A stretch of DNA of 64,000 bases from Asticcacaulis biprosthecium C19. GTDB taxonomy: Bacteria > Pseudomonadota > Alphaproteobacteria > Caulobacterales > Caulobacteraceae. Location of the stretch: contig NZ_GL883076.1 in the NCBI RefSeq assembly GCF_000204015.1, positions 62,001-126,000 of the forward strand, read 5' to 3'. Positions 43,010-52,151 of this stretch are shown here, one piece after another. A program made the translations under genes and the position numbers. Within the stretch, counting starts at the first letter, position 1. Each line of letters starts with the position of its first letter. The notes below the pieces were generated by a model that was not told where the DNA came from, did no database searches, and was given only the letters and a program-made list of their open reading frames with translations.

Positions 43010-44160
43010 AATCGAATAATCGATACCTTTACGGCGGAGCCCTCGCCGCCGTGCTTTTGGCCGGTTTGAGCGGCTTTGGCCTGGCGCGTTGCACAGCCGA
43101 TAAGAAGCCGGCAAGCAGTGCGATTGTAGCTGAAGAAGAAAAGCCTTCTGACGAACTCAAGCTGACCCAAGAGGCAATAAACACTGCCAAGATCGGCGTC
43201 GAAAGCGTTACTGCAGGCGGACTTTCCTCAGAAATCATCGCCCAGGCCCAGGTTGTCGCAACACCGAACGGGCAGGCATCTTTGACTGCGCGAGCGGCTG
43301 GTTCTGTCTCGCGTATTTATAAGCGATTGGGCGACCCAGTGAAAGCCGGCGAAGCCCTGGCTTTGATCGAAAGTCGGGATGCCGGTCAGATTGCTGCAGA
43401 TCGGACGACAGCGATCGCCCGGGCAAACGTCGCCCAGGCCAACCTCGCCCGTGAAAAATCCCTGCTCGATCAAGGTGTTTCGGCGCGGGTTGACTACGAG
43501 AGCGCTCAGGCCGAAGCGGCGGCCGCTCAAGCCGAAGTAAACCGCACCCAGTCCGCAGCTTCTGCTGCTCGCATTACCACAGACGGACATGGCGTTATCG
43601 TCGCAAGCCCGATCTCGGGGCGGGTGACGGCGAGCATGGCGAGTCTGGGTGCCTTCGTTCAGCCGGAGACGGAATTGTTTCGCGTGTCCGATCCCAATCT
43701 GGTGCAGGTCGAAGCCGCGATCAATTCATCGGATATGAAGAGGGTCGCTATTGGCGACCGGGCAGTGATCTCGTTGCCCGATGGACGAACCATGGAAGCT
43801 CGAGTAAGGTCCGTGACTCCCGCGCTAGATGCAGAGACGCGCGCTGCGACCGCCGTGTTGGACGTGGTTGGCGGCGAGCTGCAGCCGGGCCTTTCGGTTC
43901 GCGCGACGCTCTTCCCACAAGGAACTAGCGAATCTTCTGCCATCGTTGTTCCCGAGGAGGCCGTTCAATCGATAAACGGCCAAGATGTCGTCTTCGTACG
44001 TACGAAAGACGGATTCAAGGTCACACCCGTCACGATCGGTCAGCGCAGTGCCGGGCGTGCGGAAATCGTATCCGGGTTGATCCCAGGTCAGTCCATTGCC
44101 ACCAGTAAGGCTTTCTCGTTGAAGGCGGAGCTTGGCAAGGGCGCGGCTGAGGAGGAATAG
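43006..44160 (+). CDS. czcB: Periplasmic adaptor of heavy-metal RND system (CzcB family)
   Basis: The 384-aa membrane-fusion protein has an N-terminal signal/anchor (about 8-28). A lipoyl-like half follows (SLTARAAGSVSRIYKRLGDP), then a coiled-coil hairpin (about 125-185), the second lipoyl half (GVIVASPISGRVTASMASLG) and a beta-barrel with VPEEAVQSINGQDVVFVRTK. This order is that of CzcB. It couples the pump to the outer-membrane channel. The gene ends 2 nt before czcA. Confidence 0.88.
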   Translation: MKSNNRYLYGGALAAVLLAGLSGFGLARCTADKKPASSAIVAEEEKPSDELKLTQEAINTAKIGVESVTAGGLSSEIIAQAQVVATPNGQASLTARAAGSVSRIYKRLGDPVKAGEALALIESRDAGQIAADRTTAIARANVAQANLAREKSLLDQGVSARVDYESAQAEAAAAQAEVNRTQSAASAARITTDGHGVIVASPISGRVTASMASLGAFVQPETELFRVSDPNLVQVEAAINSSDMKRVAIGDRAVISLPDGRTMEARVRSVTPALDAETRAATAVLDVVGGELQPGLSVRATLFPQGTSESSAIVVPEEAVQSINGQDVVFVRTKDGFKVTPVTIGQRSAGRAEIVSGLIPGQSIATSKAFSLKAELGKGAAEEE

Positions 44161-44162
44161 CC

Positions 44163-47100
44163 ATGATAGGAAACCTAATGGCGCTCAGTGTGCGTGCACG
44201 GTGGGCCGTCCTTCTAATCATCCTGATGATTGGCGCCTTCGGCGCGTGGCAATTGACCAAATTGCCGATCGACGCCGTGCCGGACATCACTAACAACCAG
44301 GTTCAAATCAACACAGTGGACCCCGGCTTGTCTCCGATAGAAATCGAAAAACGGGTGACTTTCCCCATTGAGACAGCCCTATCCGGAATCCCCGGCCTGG
44401 AGACCACCCGGTCGCTGTCGCGCAATGGTTTTTCGCAGGTCAGCGCGATTTTCTCCGAGAGTACCGACCTGTATTTCGCCCGCCAGCAAGTCAGCGAACG
44501 TATCACGCAGGCAAGAGATAGCCTGCCGGAAGGGACCCAGCCGCAGATCGGCCCGGTTACGACCGGCTTGGGCGAAGTCTATATGTATGCGATCGACTAC
44601 GCCAATCCGAATGGCAAGGGCGCCAAGGTCGCCGATGGTCAACCTGGCTGGCAGTCCGACGGAAGCTTTCTTACGCCAGAAGGCGACCGCCTGACCGATG
44701 AGGTATCCCGTGCCGCCTACCTTCGTACAGTGCAGACTTGGATCATTTCACCGCAACTTCGGACTGTAAAAGGGGTTGCAGGGGTTGATTCCATCGGCGG
44801 TTTTGAAAAGCAATATATCGTCGAGCCAGATCCAGTGAAACTGAGCGCCTACGGCGTGTCGTTCTCTGAACTAGCCGAAGCCCTCGAGGCTGCCAACATC
44901 TCCGTAGGCGCCAACTTCCTTAACCGGGGGGCGAAGCTTACCTAGTAAGGGCAGATGCGCGCATTCGGTCGCTCGATGAGATCAATCAAGCGGTTATCGC
45001 GACCCGTGGCGGTTTGCCGGTGGCAGTTAAAGACGTCGCAACTGTAAGGCTGGGCGGGGAACTGCGGACAGGGGCCGCCAGCATGAATGGCCACGAGGTC
45101 GTGATCGGCACCACCCTGATGCTCATCGGTGAAAATAGCCGGACAGTCGCCAAGGCGGTCGGCGACAAGCTTGAGGGCATCAAGAAGTCCTTGCCACCCG
45201 GTCTCAAGGTCACGACGACGCTCGACCGTTCAAAACTGGTCAATGCAACCGTCCATACCGTGCAGAAAAATCTGCTGGAAGGCGCCATTCTTGTGGCCGC
45301 AGCCCTGTTTTTACTGCTGGGCAATGTCCGTGCGGCGATCATCGCCGTACTGATTATCCCGTTCTCCTTCCTCATGATGGCCATCGGCATGAATGGTATG
45401 AAGGTGTCGGGCAACTTGATGAGCCTTGGTGCTCTCGACTTCGGCCTGATCGTCGACGGCGCGGTTATCATCATTGAAAACTGCTTGAGGCGGCTTGCGG
45501 AACGACAGCATCATGAAGGCCGCATCCTGAACCTCCGTGAACGGTTGGAAGAAACCACGCTCGCGACGCAAGAGATGATTAAGCCTACAGTTTATGGCCA
45601 AGCCATCATCTTTTTGGTCTTTGCTCCGTTGCTCACCTTCACAGGCGTCGAAGGCAAGACCTTCTCTCCCATGGCAATCACTCTAATTCTTGCCTTGGCC
45701 GCCGCATTCGTGCTCTCCATTACGTTTGTGCCTGCAATGGTCGCGCTGCTTATCCGAGGTAAGGTAACGGAAAAGGAAGTATGGATCATTCGTAAGATCA
45801 AGGCGGCCTATGAGCCCGTGCTTCATAGCGCCGTCGCCAGACCGTGGCCTTTCATCGCCGCAGGCATTGGTATCTTCGCAGTTTCCGGTTTTGTTTTCAC
45901 CCTTCTGGGGCAGGAGTTTATCCCGCAACTGGACGAAAAGAATATTGCGCTCGCCTCCTCACGGATTCCTTCAACTTCACTTGAGGAGTCGTTGAATATG
46001 CAGAAGGGGGTAGAAAGAGCCATCTCCAGTCTGCCTGAAGTCGAAATGATGTTCTCGAAGACCGGCACTGCCGAAGTTGCCACGGATCCAATGCCAGCTA
46101 ATATATCTGATGGTTTCGTCATCCTGAAAGATGAAAAGGATTGGCCGAAGGACGTCGAGACGAAAGCTGACATCGTCGAGCGTATCGAAAAGCGTTCGAG
46201 TGCTCTGGTTGGGCAGAACTACGAATTGAGCCAACCGATCCAGCTTCGCTTCAATGAGTTGATCGCCGGCGTGCGGGGCGATGTTGCCATCAAGATTTAT
46301 GGTGACGATTTGGACAAGATGAGTGCTTCGGCAGCAAAAATCGTCAGTGCACTGCAGTCTGTGCCAGGCGCCGAAGATGTCAAGGCAGAGCAAACTGCCG
46401 GCTCGCCCACACTCGACCTCCAGTTCGACCGCAGTGCTATCGCACGCTATGGCCTAACCGTGGAAGAGGTCGCGGATACCGTCGCGGCGGCGATGGGGGG
46501 GCGCGAAGCGGGGCTGGTCTTCGAGGGCGACCGACGTTTCGATGTCGTTGTTCGGGTGCCCCAAGTTACTCGAGACGATCTGGACGCATTCAAAGCGTTG
46601 CCGGTGATGCTTCCAGAAGAGGCAGGTCATACTCGCGGTTCTGTGCCTCTCAGTCAGGTGGCGCAATTTCGATTTACAGAAGGGTTGAATCAGATATCTC
46701 GTGAAAACGGCAAGCGCCGTATCGTCATCCAGACGAACGTGCGCGGACGGGATGTTGGCTCGTTCGTTACCGAGGCCCTGCCGAAAGTCGAAGCGGTGGC
46801 CTTGCCTTCCGGATCATTCCTCGAATGGGGTGGGCAGTTCCAGAACCTGAAGGCAGCGTCTGATCGTCTTGCGATCGTCGTGCCTATCTGCTTCCTGGCG
46901 ATCTTCGGGCTGCTGTACATGGCGCTCGGCGGTATCGGGCGGGCGTTTTCCGTCTTCACGGCTGTTCCACTGGCCTTAGCGGGCGGGGTCTTTACCCTGG
47001 CCATAACAGGTATCGCGTTTTCGGTCTCCGCAGCAGTCGGTTTCATATGCCTGTCCGGCGTCGCCGTCCTCAACGGTCTCGTCGTTATGAGCAGTATCCG

Positions 47101-47401
47101 CCAGCGTATCGAGGCGGGTATGGAGCTGAGCAAGGCGATCACCGAAGGCATGATCGAACGGGTACGTCCGGTCATCATGACGGGGCTCGTGCCCGCCATC
47201 GGGTTTATCCCGATGGCCATCGGTACAGGGACGGGAGCCGAGGTTCAAAAGCCTTTGGCCGTTGTTGTCATCGGAGGGTTGGTCACCGCGACCGCCCTGA
47301 CCCTTCTGGTTCTGCCCGCAATCACCCAGGTAGTTCTTGGCCTTGGGGAGCGGTTAAGTCGCAAGAAGGATCCGACTATCGTTCAAACACCCGCGGAGTA
47401 A
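44163..47401 (+). pseudogene. czcA: Heavy-metal RND pump CzcA, interrupted by a single-base frameshift
   Basis: Two frames (44163-44945 and onward to 47401) together give a complete HME-RND pump of about 1,080 residues. The first reads MIGNLMALSVRARWAVLLII to NFLNRG. The second continues with GGEAYLVRADARIRSLDEIN, then the family motif DFGLIVDGAVIIIEN (near residue 420) that carries metal-relay aspartates. The break is in the G run 44936-44941, which has six Gs where seven would restore the frame. All else is intact, so it is either a sequencing error, a recent mutation or a slippery site. Only a truncated 260-aa product would result without correction. It should export Cd, Zn and Co as a proton antiporter. 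Confidence 0.85.
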
Positions 47402-47408
47402 GTGCGAA

Positions 47409-47438
47409 GCGCATCCCGGCGCTGTCGCCGGGATGCGC
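47409..47438 (+). terminator. Perfect 13-bp hairpin between czcA and the DUF190 gene
   Basis: GCGCATCCCGGCG and CGCCGGGATGCGC pair around loop CTGT, followed by AACTCTCTTTTGG. It is a strong hairpin with a weak T-run, so partial termination or mRNA processing between the genes is likely. Confidence 0.65.
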
Positions 47439-47464
47439 AACTCTCTTTTGGAAGGAAGCACATT

Positions 47465-47788
47465 ATGAGCCAAACGATGAAGTTGCTCAGAATTTACACC
47501 AGTGAAAGCGCATATTTCGGCGACAGCAAGGTCTTCGCCGTGATTGCCACACGCGCTAGGGATGCCAAGCTTTCGGGCGCAACCGTCTTGCAGGCCCTGG
47601 TCGGGTTTGGCAAGTCGGCGCACTTGCGTAAGCGACATATACTCGAAGATGATCAGTCGCTGGTCATTGAAATCGTTGACGAGGACGAACGCCTGCGCGA
47701 ATTCGTTGCGTCAATTTCAGATGTCACCGGCATCGGCCTCGTAACAATGGAACCTGTCGAGGTGCTTGAATTCGGAGTTGGACGGTAA
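47465..47788 (+). CDS. DUF190 PII-like protein
   Basis: The 107-aa protein matches DUF190: MKLLRIYTSESAYFGDSKVF at the start, AKLSGATVLQALVGFGKSAH, then LVIEIVDEDERLREFVASIS. Its fold is that of PII/CutA-like signal proteins, which form trimers binding small ligands. DUF190 genes commonly neighbour ion transporters (CrcB, RND pumps), so it may tune metal efflux. GGAAGG precedes the ATG at good spacing. The link to CzcA function is inference. Confidence 0.85.
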   Translation: MSQTMKLLRIYTSESAYFGDSKVFAVIATRARDAKLSGATVLQALVGFGKSAHLRKRHILEDDQSLVIEIVDEDERLREFVASISDVTGIGLVTMEPVEVLEFGVGR

Positions 47789-48102
47789 TTTGGAGAACGA
47801 AAGCCACATCGAGAAAGGGCTTAGACGGTTAGACAGCAAACTGACCTGCTGCCGGAACGACCGCCCGTAGGCGATGGTAATACCGTGCCAGTGACCGGCA
47901 CATTTCTGCTTGCTCAAGCTTCGAGCGCATGAGCCGAACTACTCGATGAAATGATCACGGAGCGCGCTCTGACGTGTTTGCGTCCACTGCTGATAAGTGC
48001 CCTCCGGCAAGCGCGATCGCAAAGAGGCACGGTATTGCGCATCTTCCAGGTGCAGACAAAGCATCTTGGCAATAGAGACCCACAGTCATTTTGAGGTACA
48101 CC
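47789..48102. other. Non-coding spacer
   Basis: No gene, repeat or clear promoter was recognised over these 314 bases; frames present are antisense shadows. Confidence 0.4.
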
Positions 48103-48504
48103 ATGTTTTTGCGTGTGATCGTCCTTATCGTAAGCCTCAGCCTCAGCCTCAGCCTCAGCCTTGAGCAAAGCGCAGCCGGTGCCGAACCGGTCACAGCTAC
48201 GATCAATCAACAACAGAAGGCGTGTTTCAAAGAAGCGATGTGGCCGCTCGAAAACAAGTCTGGCTATAAAAACGGCAGCGTCAGGGTTCGCCAGCAGATG
48301 CGAAATTCACCGGGTCCCGAGATACGTGAAATGCGTCTTGTTTGCTTCGCGCTCAGCAAAAAAGAGGCCGCAGATCGGGCGAAAGCGGCTGAAAGGTGCC
48401 AGCGTCTGGTCAATGAAAAGCGTCGACGTAACACGACAGCGGCCAGACTCCACGCGGAGCGCGCCTGGCACTACTGCGAAACTTTGCAGCAGCCTTACAG
48501 ATGA
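48103..48504 (+). CDS. Small secreted basic protein with a hexanucleotide-repeat signal peptide
   Basis: The 133-aa protein has a signal peptide whose hydrophobic core is a (Ser-Leu)5 run (residues 11-20) encoded by four AGCCTC units plus AGCCTT (48133-48162). The mature part (from about residue 26) is basic and helical with three or four cysteines (KACFKEAMWP, LVCFALSKKE, ERCQRLV, HYCETL). No family is recognised. It lies between the czc and cadA modules, so an envelope metal-stress role is possible. Confidence 0.55.
   Translation: MFLRVIVLIVSLSLSLSLSLEQSAAGAEPVTATINQQQKACFKEAMWPLENKSGYKNGSVRVRQQMRNSPGPEIREMRLVCFALSKKEAADRAKAAERCQRLVNEKRRRNTTAARLHAERAWHYCETLQQPYR
48133..48162 (+). repeat. 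Hexanucleotide tandem repeat (AGCCTC)4 AGCCTT
   Basis: Five 6-bp units encode the Ser-Leu core of the signal peptide. Changes in unit number stay in frame and would lengthen or shorten the hydrophobic core. Confidence 0.9.
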
Positions 48505-48569
48505 CTACAGAATCACTACGCCGAGTAAACCACTGTAATTTTTTGCCCCGATGAATAAGGATGAAGATC

Positions 48570-48785
48570 ATGCAAAAGAATTTGGCGCCCGCTATTCTTT
48601 TAGGCCTCGGATTCATGTTGGCGAGCTGCGAGACGACGGCCGGCAAGGATTATACCGTCCGTACCGAGAAGTGGTCCCATGCGCCGCGTGAAAAGTTCTA
48701 TCGCATCGTCAAAGTGCCCAAGACACCGGCGAAGACGGAATGCGAACGCGCCAAAGATACCGATATGGCGTGCCCCGCAGAATAG
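48570..48785 (+). CDS. Small lipoprotein
   Basis: The 71-aa protein has a lipoprotein signal with lipobox LASC (about residues 17-20), then a short polar mature part (CETTAGKDYTVRTEKWSHAP) with two more cysteines. The ATG at 48570 has AAGG at about 9 nt; an ATG at 48561 is too close to it. Function unknown; its place before the P-type ATPase suggests co-expression in the metal island. Confidence 0.6.
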   Translation: MQKNLAPAILLGLGFMLASCETTAGKDYTVRTEKWSHAPREKFYRIVKVPKTPAKTECERAKDTDMACPAE

Positions 48786-48847
48786 GCTGTAACCACCAGG
48801 GCAGGGGTGAAAAACAGGGGCATGGAATAATCAGGAAAGGACATCTC

Positions 48848-50842
48848 ATGGCGCACGAAACAGGACGCGGAGCCGGAAACGATAAAAATGGCGCGGCTAA
48901 CCGAACGTCCAAAAAGCACGATGATGAGTTGGAAGGATTGCATGGTGATGACCACGGTGACGAAAATGGTCCCTGGTGGAATTCCGGCAAGGCCAAGCTG
49001 ACTGTCGCTTGTGGTGCAGCGCTTGGGCTGGCGTTTCTGCTGTCCAAGCTTATGCCTCAGACAGAGCCCTGGGGCTTCATCGTCGCCATGCTGGTCGGAC
49101 TGATCCCGATCGCGCGCCGCGCCTTGATTGGTCTTGGCAAGAGCAATCCCTTCTCGATCGAAATGCTGATGACCATTGCGGCCGTCGGCGCCATATTCAT
49201 CGACGCGGCGGAGGAAGCGGCGGTCGTTGTCGTTCTCTTTTTAGTCGGCGAGCTACTTGAAGGCATTGCCGCGGGACGCGCTCGCGCATCCATCCGCGCG
49301 CTGGCAACCCTTGTCCCAAAGGAAGCCATCCGAGAAGTTGACGGCGGCACCGAGACAATCGCCGCTGAAAAGCTGGCGATAGGCGACATAGTCGTCGTCA
49401 GACCAGGCGATCGGATACCGGCGGACGGCGTAATCATCGACGGTGAAAGCGCTATCGACGAAGCTCCGGTCACAGGCGAGTCCGTTCCCAAGCGCAAGGG
49501 CGTCGATGATCAGGTCTTTGCCGGCACAATCAATTCGGACGCTGTTCTGAAGGTCCGGGTGACAGCCACGGCTCAGGACAACACAATCTCGCGCGTCATT
49601 GCATTGGTCGAGGAAGCGCAGGAAGCCAAGGCGCCGACCGAACGTTTCATGGACCGCTTTTCCAGATATTACACGCCGGCCGTCCTGGCTGCCGGTGCAC
49701 TGGTTGCCGTGGTTCCGCCGCTTGTCATGGGCGGGACGTGGAATGAGTGGTTGTACAAGGGGCTTGCCGTTCTCCTCATCGGTTGCCCATGCGCCCTGGT
49801 GATATCGACACCGGCAGCTATTGCGGCAGCCTTGTCGGCAGGGGCGCGACGCGGCCTGTTGATGAAGGGCGGAGCCGTTCTGGAAACCTTCCGGAAAGTG
49901 ACGTTTGTCGCCATGGACAAGACCGGGACACTGACCGAGGGCAAACCCAAGGTAACCGACATCATCGCCGGCATCAAAGACGAAACCGAACTCCTGAGGC
50001 TGGCCGCAGGACTCGAAACAGGCTCAAGCCACCCTTTGGCGCTGGCGATCCTGAATGAAGCCAAGGCCCGTAACATCAAACCCGCCTCGGCTGAGAATGC
50101 CAAGGCTATCGGCGGCAAGGGCGTTGTCGGGAAGATCGACGGCGTAGAAGCCGGCCTTTATTCTCCCCGCGCTGCCGCTGACATCACTGCCCTGAGCGAG
50201 GATGTGCAGCGGCGGATTACAGCCTTTAACGATGAAGGCAAGACGGTGTCGGTTTTGATGGTCGGCGAGGACTTAGCCGGCTTCCTCGCCCTGCGCGACG
50301 AACCGCGTGTAGACGCCAAGGCGGGCGTGTCGGCTCTTAAAGAAATGGGTATCGGCGTATTGATGCTCACGGGCGACAACAAGCGAACCGCCACCGCTAT
50401 CGCTCAGCAACTGGGCATCGAAGCCCGAGCGGAATTGATGCCGGAAGACAAGCAGGCCATCGTCGAAGACCTTAAAAAGCAGGGCAAGGTCGTGGCCAAG
50501 GTCGGCGACGGCATTAATGACGCGCCTGCACTGGCTGCCGCCGACATCGGAATCGCCATGGGCGGTGGCACAGACGTGGCACTCGAAACGGCCGACGCTG
50601 CCGTCCTCCATGGTCGCGTCACTGACATCGCCAGCATGATTCAGCTGTCTAAGCTCACCATGACCAACATCACTCAGAACATTACCATTTCGCTCGGCCT
50701 GAAAGGTGTGTTTCTGGTCACAACGCTCATGGGCATAACTGGCCTGTGGCCGGCGATACTGGCCGATACAGGCGCCACCGTCCTGGTGACCCTGAATGCG
50801 ATGCGGCTGCTGGGCTGGAGAGGCGAGGCGGGAAAGACATGA
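48848..50842 (+). CDS. cadA: P1B-type zinc/cadmium-exporting ATPase with His/Asp-rich N-terminus
   Basis: The 664-aa ATPase has the P1B features: membrane CPC motif (LIGCPCALVISTP, about residue 313), phosphorylation site DKTGT (about 356), GDGINDAPAL (about 550) and eight expected membrane helices. The usual HMA domain is missing; instead residues 15-41 are rich in His, Asp and Glu (HDDELEGLHGDDHGDENG), a likely soft metal-binding tail. The CPCAL-ST pattern fits Zn/Cd/Pb pumps (group P1B-2). AAAGGA precedes the ATG at 48848; earlier in-frame starts lie in the lipoprotein gene. Confidence 0.9.
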   Translation: MAHETGRGAGNDKNGAANRTSKKHDDELEGLHGDDHGDENGPWWNSGKAKLTVACGAALGLAFLLSKLMPQTEPWGFIVAMLVGLIPIARRALIGLGKSNPFSIEMLMTIAAVGAIFIDAAEEAAVVVVLFLVGELLEGIAAGRARASIRALATLVPKEAIREVDGGTETIAAEKLAIGDIVVVRPGDRIPADGVIIDGESAIDEAPVTGESVPKRKGVDDQVFAGTINSDAVLKVRVTATAQDNTISRVIALVEEAQEAKAPTERFMDRFSRYYTPAVLAAGALVAVVPPLVMGGTWNEWLYKGLAVLLIGCPCALVISTPAAIAAALSAGARRGLLMKGGAVLETFRKVTFVAMDKTGTLTEGKPKVTDIIAGIKDETELLRLAAGLETGSSHPLALAILNEAKARNIKPASAENAKAIGGKGVVGKIDGVEAGLYSPRAAADITALSEDVQRRITAFNDEGKTVSVLMVGEDLAGFLALRDEPRVDAKAGVSALKEMGIGVLMLTGDNKRTATAIAQQLGIEARAELMPEDKQAIVEDLKKQGKVVAKVGDGINDAPALAAADIGIAMGGGTDVALETADAAVLHGRVTDIASMIQLSKLTMTNITQNITISLGLKGVFLVTTLMGITGLWPAILADTGATVLVTLNAMRLLGWRGEAGKT

Positions 50843-50889
50843 CAAGACGCCACATTGCCGTAAAGCCGGCACAGGTATAGGGTCACGAT

Positions 50890-51204
50890 ATGCGACACCT
50901 GCTCAGCATGTTCGGGATATTGTTTGGCGTGGTAGCCCTGTTGCTGTGCGTGAATGTTCCCGCGCAGGCGCGACCCGCGATTGCCACCGGGCATTCGGTT
51001 CATGGCGTTATGCCTGAGGACATGCCCTGCTGCCCAGATGCACCATCGACACCGATGAAGGCGTGCGCGCAACACTGTCCGTTAGTGGTTGCACCTGGCT
51101 TCGCGTTTCATCACATTACAGCCGAAAAATCGGTCGAGTTCCATATGACGTCTGCCACTGGGCTTGGCGTGACCTATGCCCCCTTGGCGCCACCGCCACG
51201 CTGA
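50890..51204 (+). CDS. Small secreted Cys/His-containing protein
   Basis: The 104-aa protein has a signal peptide (about 5-26, ILFGVVALLLCVNVPAQA) and a mature part with Cys and His clusters (HSVHGVMPEDMPCCPDAP, then KACAQHC) and a Pro-Pro-Pro-Arg ending. It resembles small periplasmic proteins near metal-efflux operons. A metal-binding role is inferred from composition only. Confidence 0.6.
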   Translation: MRHLLSMFGILFGVVALLLCVNVPAQARPAIATGHSVHGVMPEDMPCCPDAPSTPMKACAQHCPLVVAPGFAFHHITAEKSVEFHMTSATGLGVTYAPLAPPPR

Positions 51205-51250
51205 CTCCGAAGATCGAAACCTGAAACTTTCAATCTTACGGAGTTAAATC

Positions 51251-51427
51251 ATGAAAGCGTTTATCGTCGGGTCGGCCTTTGCCGTCCTGCTGGCAGCCGG
51301 CGCAGCCGTTGCCGCACCTGAGGCCGTCAAGGAAGCCGCCAAGGCTTGCTGCGAAGCCATGGAAAAGTGTTGCTGCTGTGACAAGGCGGACAAGTCCGCC
51401 GGTCATGAAGAGCATAAGGCGCACTAA
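51251..51427 (+). CDS. 58-aa secreted Cys/His-rich metal-binding candidate
   Basis: The short frame encodes a signal peptide (MKAFIVGSAFAVLLAAGAAV, cleavage near AVAA-PEA) and a mature peptide of about 36 residues. The mature part has six cysteines (ACCEAMEKCCCCDKADK) and three histidines in its tail (HEEHKAH). Such composition suggests a periplasmic metallothionein-like binder of soft metals. TACGGAG precedes the ATG at about 10 nt and a terminator follows at 51449. It is shorter than usual gene-calling limits and easily missed. Confidence 0.7.
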   Translation: MKAFIVGSAFAVLLAAGAAVAAPEAVKEAAKACCEAMEKCCCCDKADKSAGHEEHKAH

Positions 51428-51448
51428 GCGCTACGGCTTTTGACATAG

Positions 51449-51480
51449 TGCCCGCATCGATTCTCCGGTGCGGGCATTTC
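51449..51480 (+). terminator. Terminator after the 58-aa gene
   Basis: TGCCCGCA (51449-51456) pairs with TGCGGGCA (51469-51476), followed by TTTCTGTTT. It lies between the convergent ends of the cadA-side genes and the MAPEG gene. Confidence 0.7.
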
Positions 51481-51558
51481 TGTTTGGGTGCATGCCAATG
51501 GTCGCTTTGGTCAGGCTGCCGTACGCCTCCACCGGGCAGCCTGCTTCCGCCTGTGAGG

Positions 51559-52119
51559 TCAGGAAATTGCCTCGAGCGTCACCGCCGTTAACGTCCACAC
51601 GAAGAATAACAGGCTCGGCAAAACCGTAAGGACCATTCCAAAGGCGCGGCCGCCAGCCCCTTTGCCATATCCAAGAATGAATGTAATTCGGCCAATCGAG
51701 AAAAGGGCCACTGCACAAAGCACAAATGGAACCGCGACGTCCCGCACGGTCAACAACAATGCCAAATTGACGAAAACAGCGACCATCGCCTGTTCCAGTG
51801 TATTCTGCAGGAACGCGACGGCGATGGCAATCTTAGGACTTGGCGGCGCGAAAGCCGCGCCGTTGATGTCCGCGGGTGAATGTCGCCGGCCGTGTGCGAC
51901 CATCCCGACACCGGCCATCACCCAAAAAACGATAAATAAACTGCTGACAGCCCAGAGCTGCAGTAGTCCTTCGAAGTCAGATGGCAACTGCTTCATGACT
52001 CGCGGCACCCCAAAATAGAATGCGACATATAGCGTCGCAGACACGACAAACGCTGCCACCGCGCTTCTTCGGATACGTTTTTGTTCAAGGCGCAGATCGC
52101 GTTCATTTGGAATTTGCAT
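51559..52119 (-). CDS. MAPEG-family membrane protein
   Basis: The 186-aa protein has four membrane helices and the MAPEG pattern LFSIGRITFILGYGKGAGGR followed by AFGMVLTVLPSLLFF. MAPEG proteins include glutathione-dependent membrane enzymes; bacterial members are mostly uncharacterised. It is the last gene of the leftward lead/cadmium operon, 32 nt after the CDF gene. A role in handling metal or oxidative membrane stress is inferred from context. Confidence 0.82.
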   Translation of the reverse strand: MQIPNERDLRLEQKRIRRSAVAAFVVSATLYVAFYFGVPRVMKQLPSDFEGLLQLWAVSSLFIVFWVMAGVGMVAHGRRHSPADINGAAFAPPSPKIAIAVAFLQNTLEQAMVAVFVNLALLLTVRDVAVPFVLCAVALFSIGRITFILGYGKGAGGRAFGMVLTVLPSLLFFVWTLTAVTLEAIS

Positions 52120-52151
52120 GGAAGTCCCTCCGAAAACGTTTCAACGCTGAA

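Noticed and set aside
46690-47220. 176-codon minus-strand frame
   Set aside because: It is antisense to the CzcA transmembrane region and mirrors its composition.
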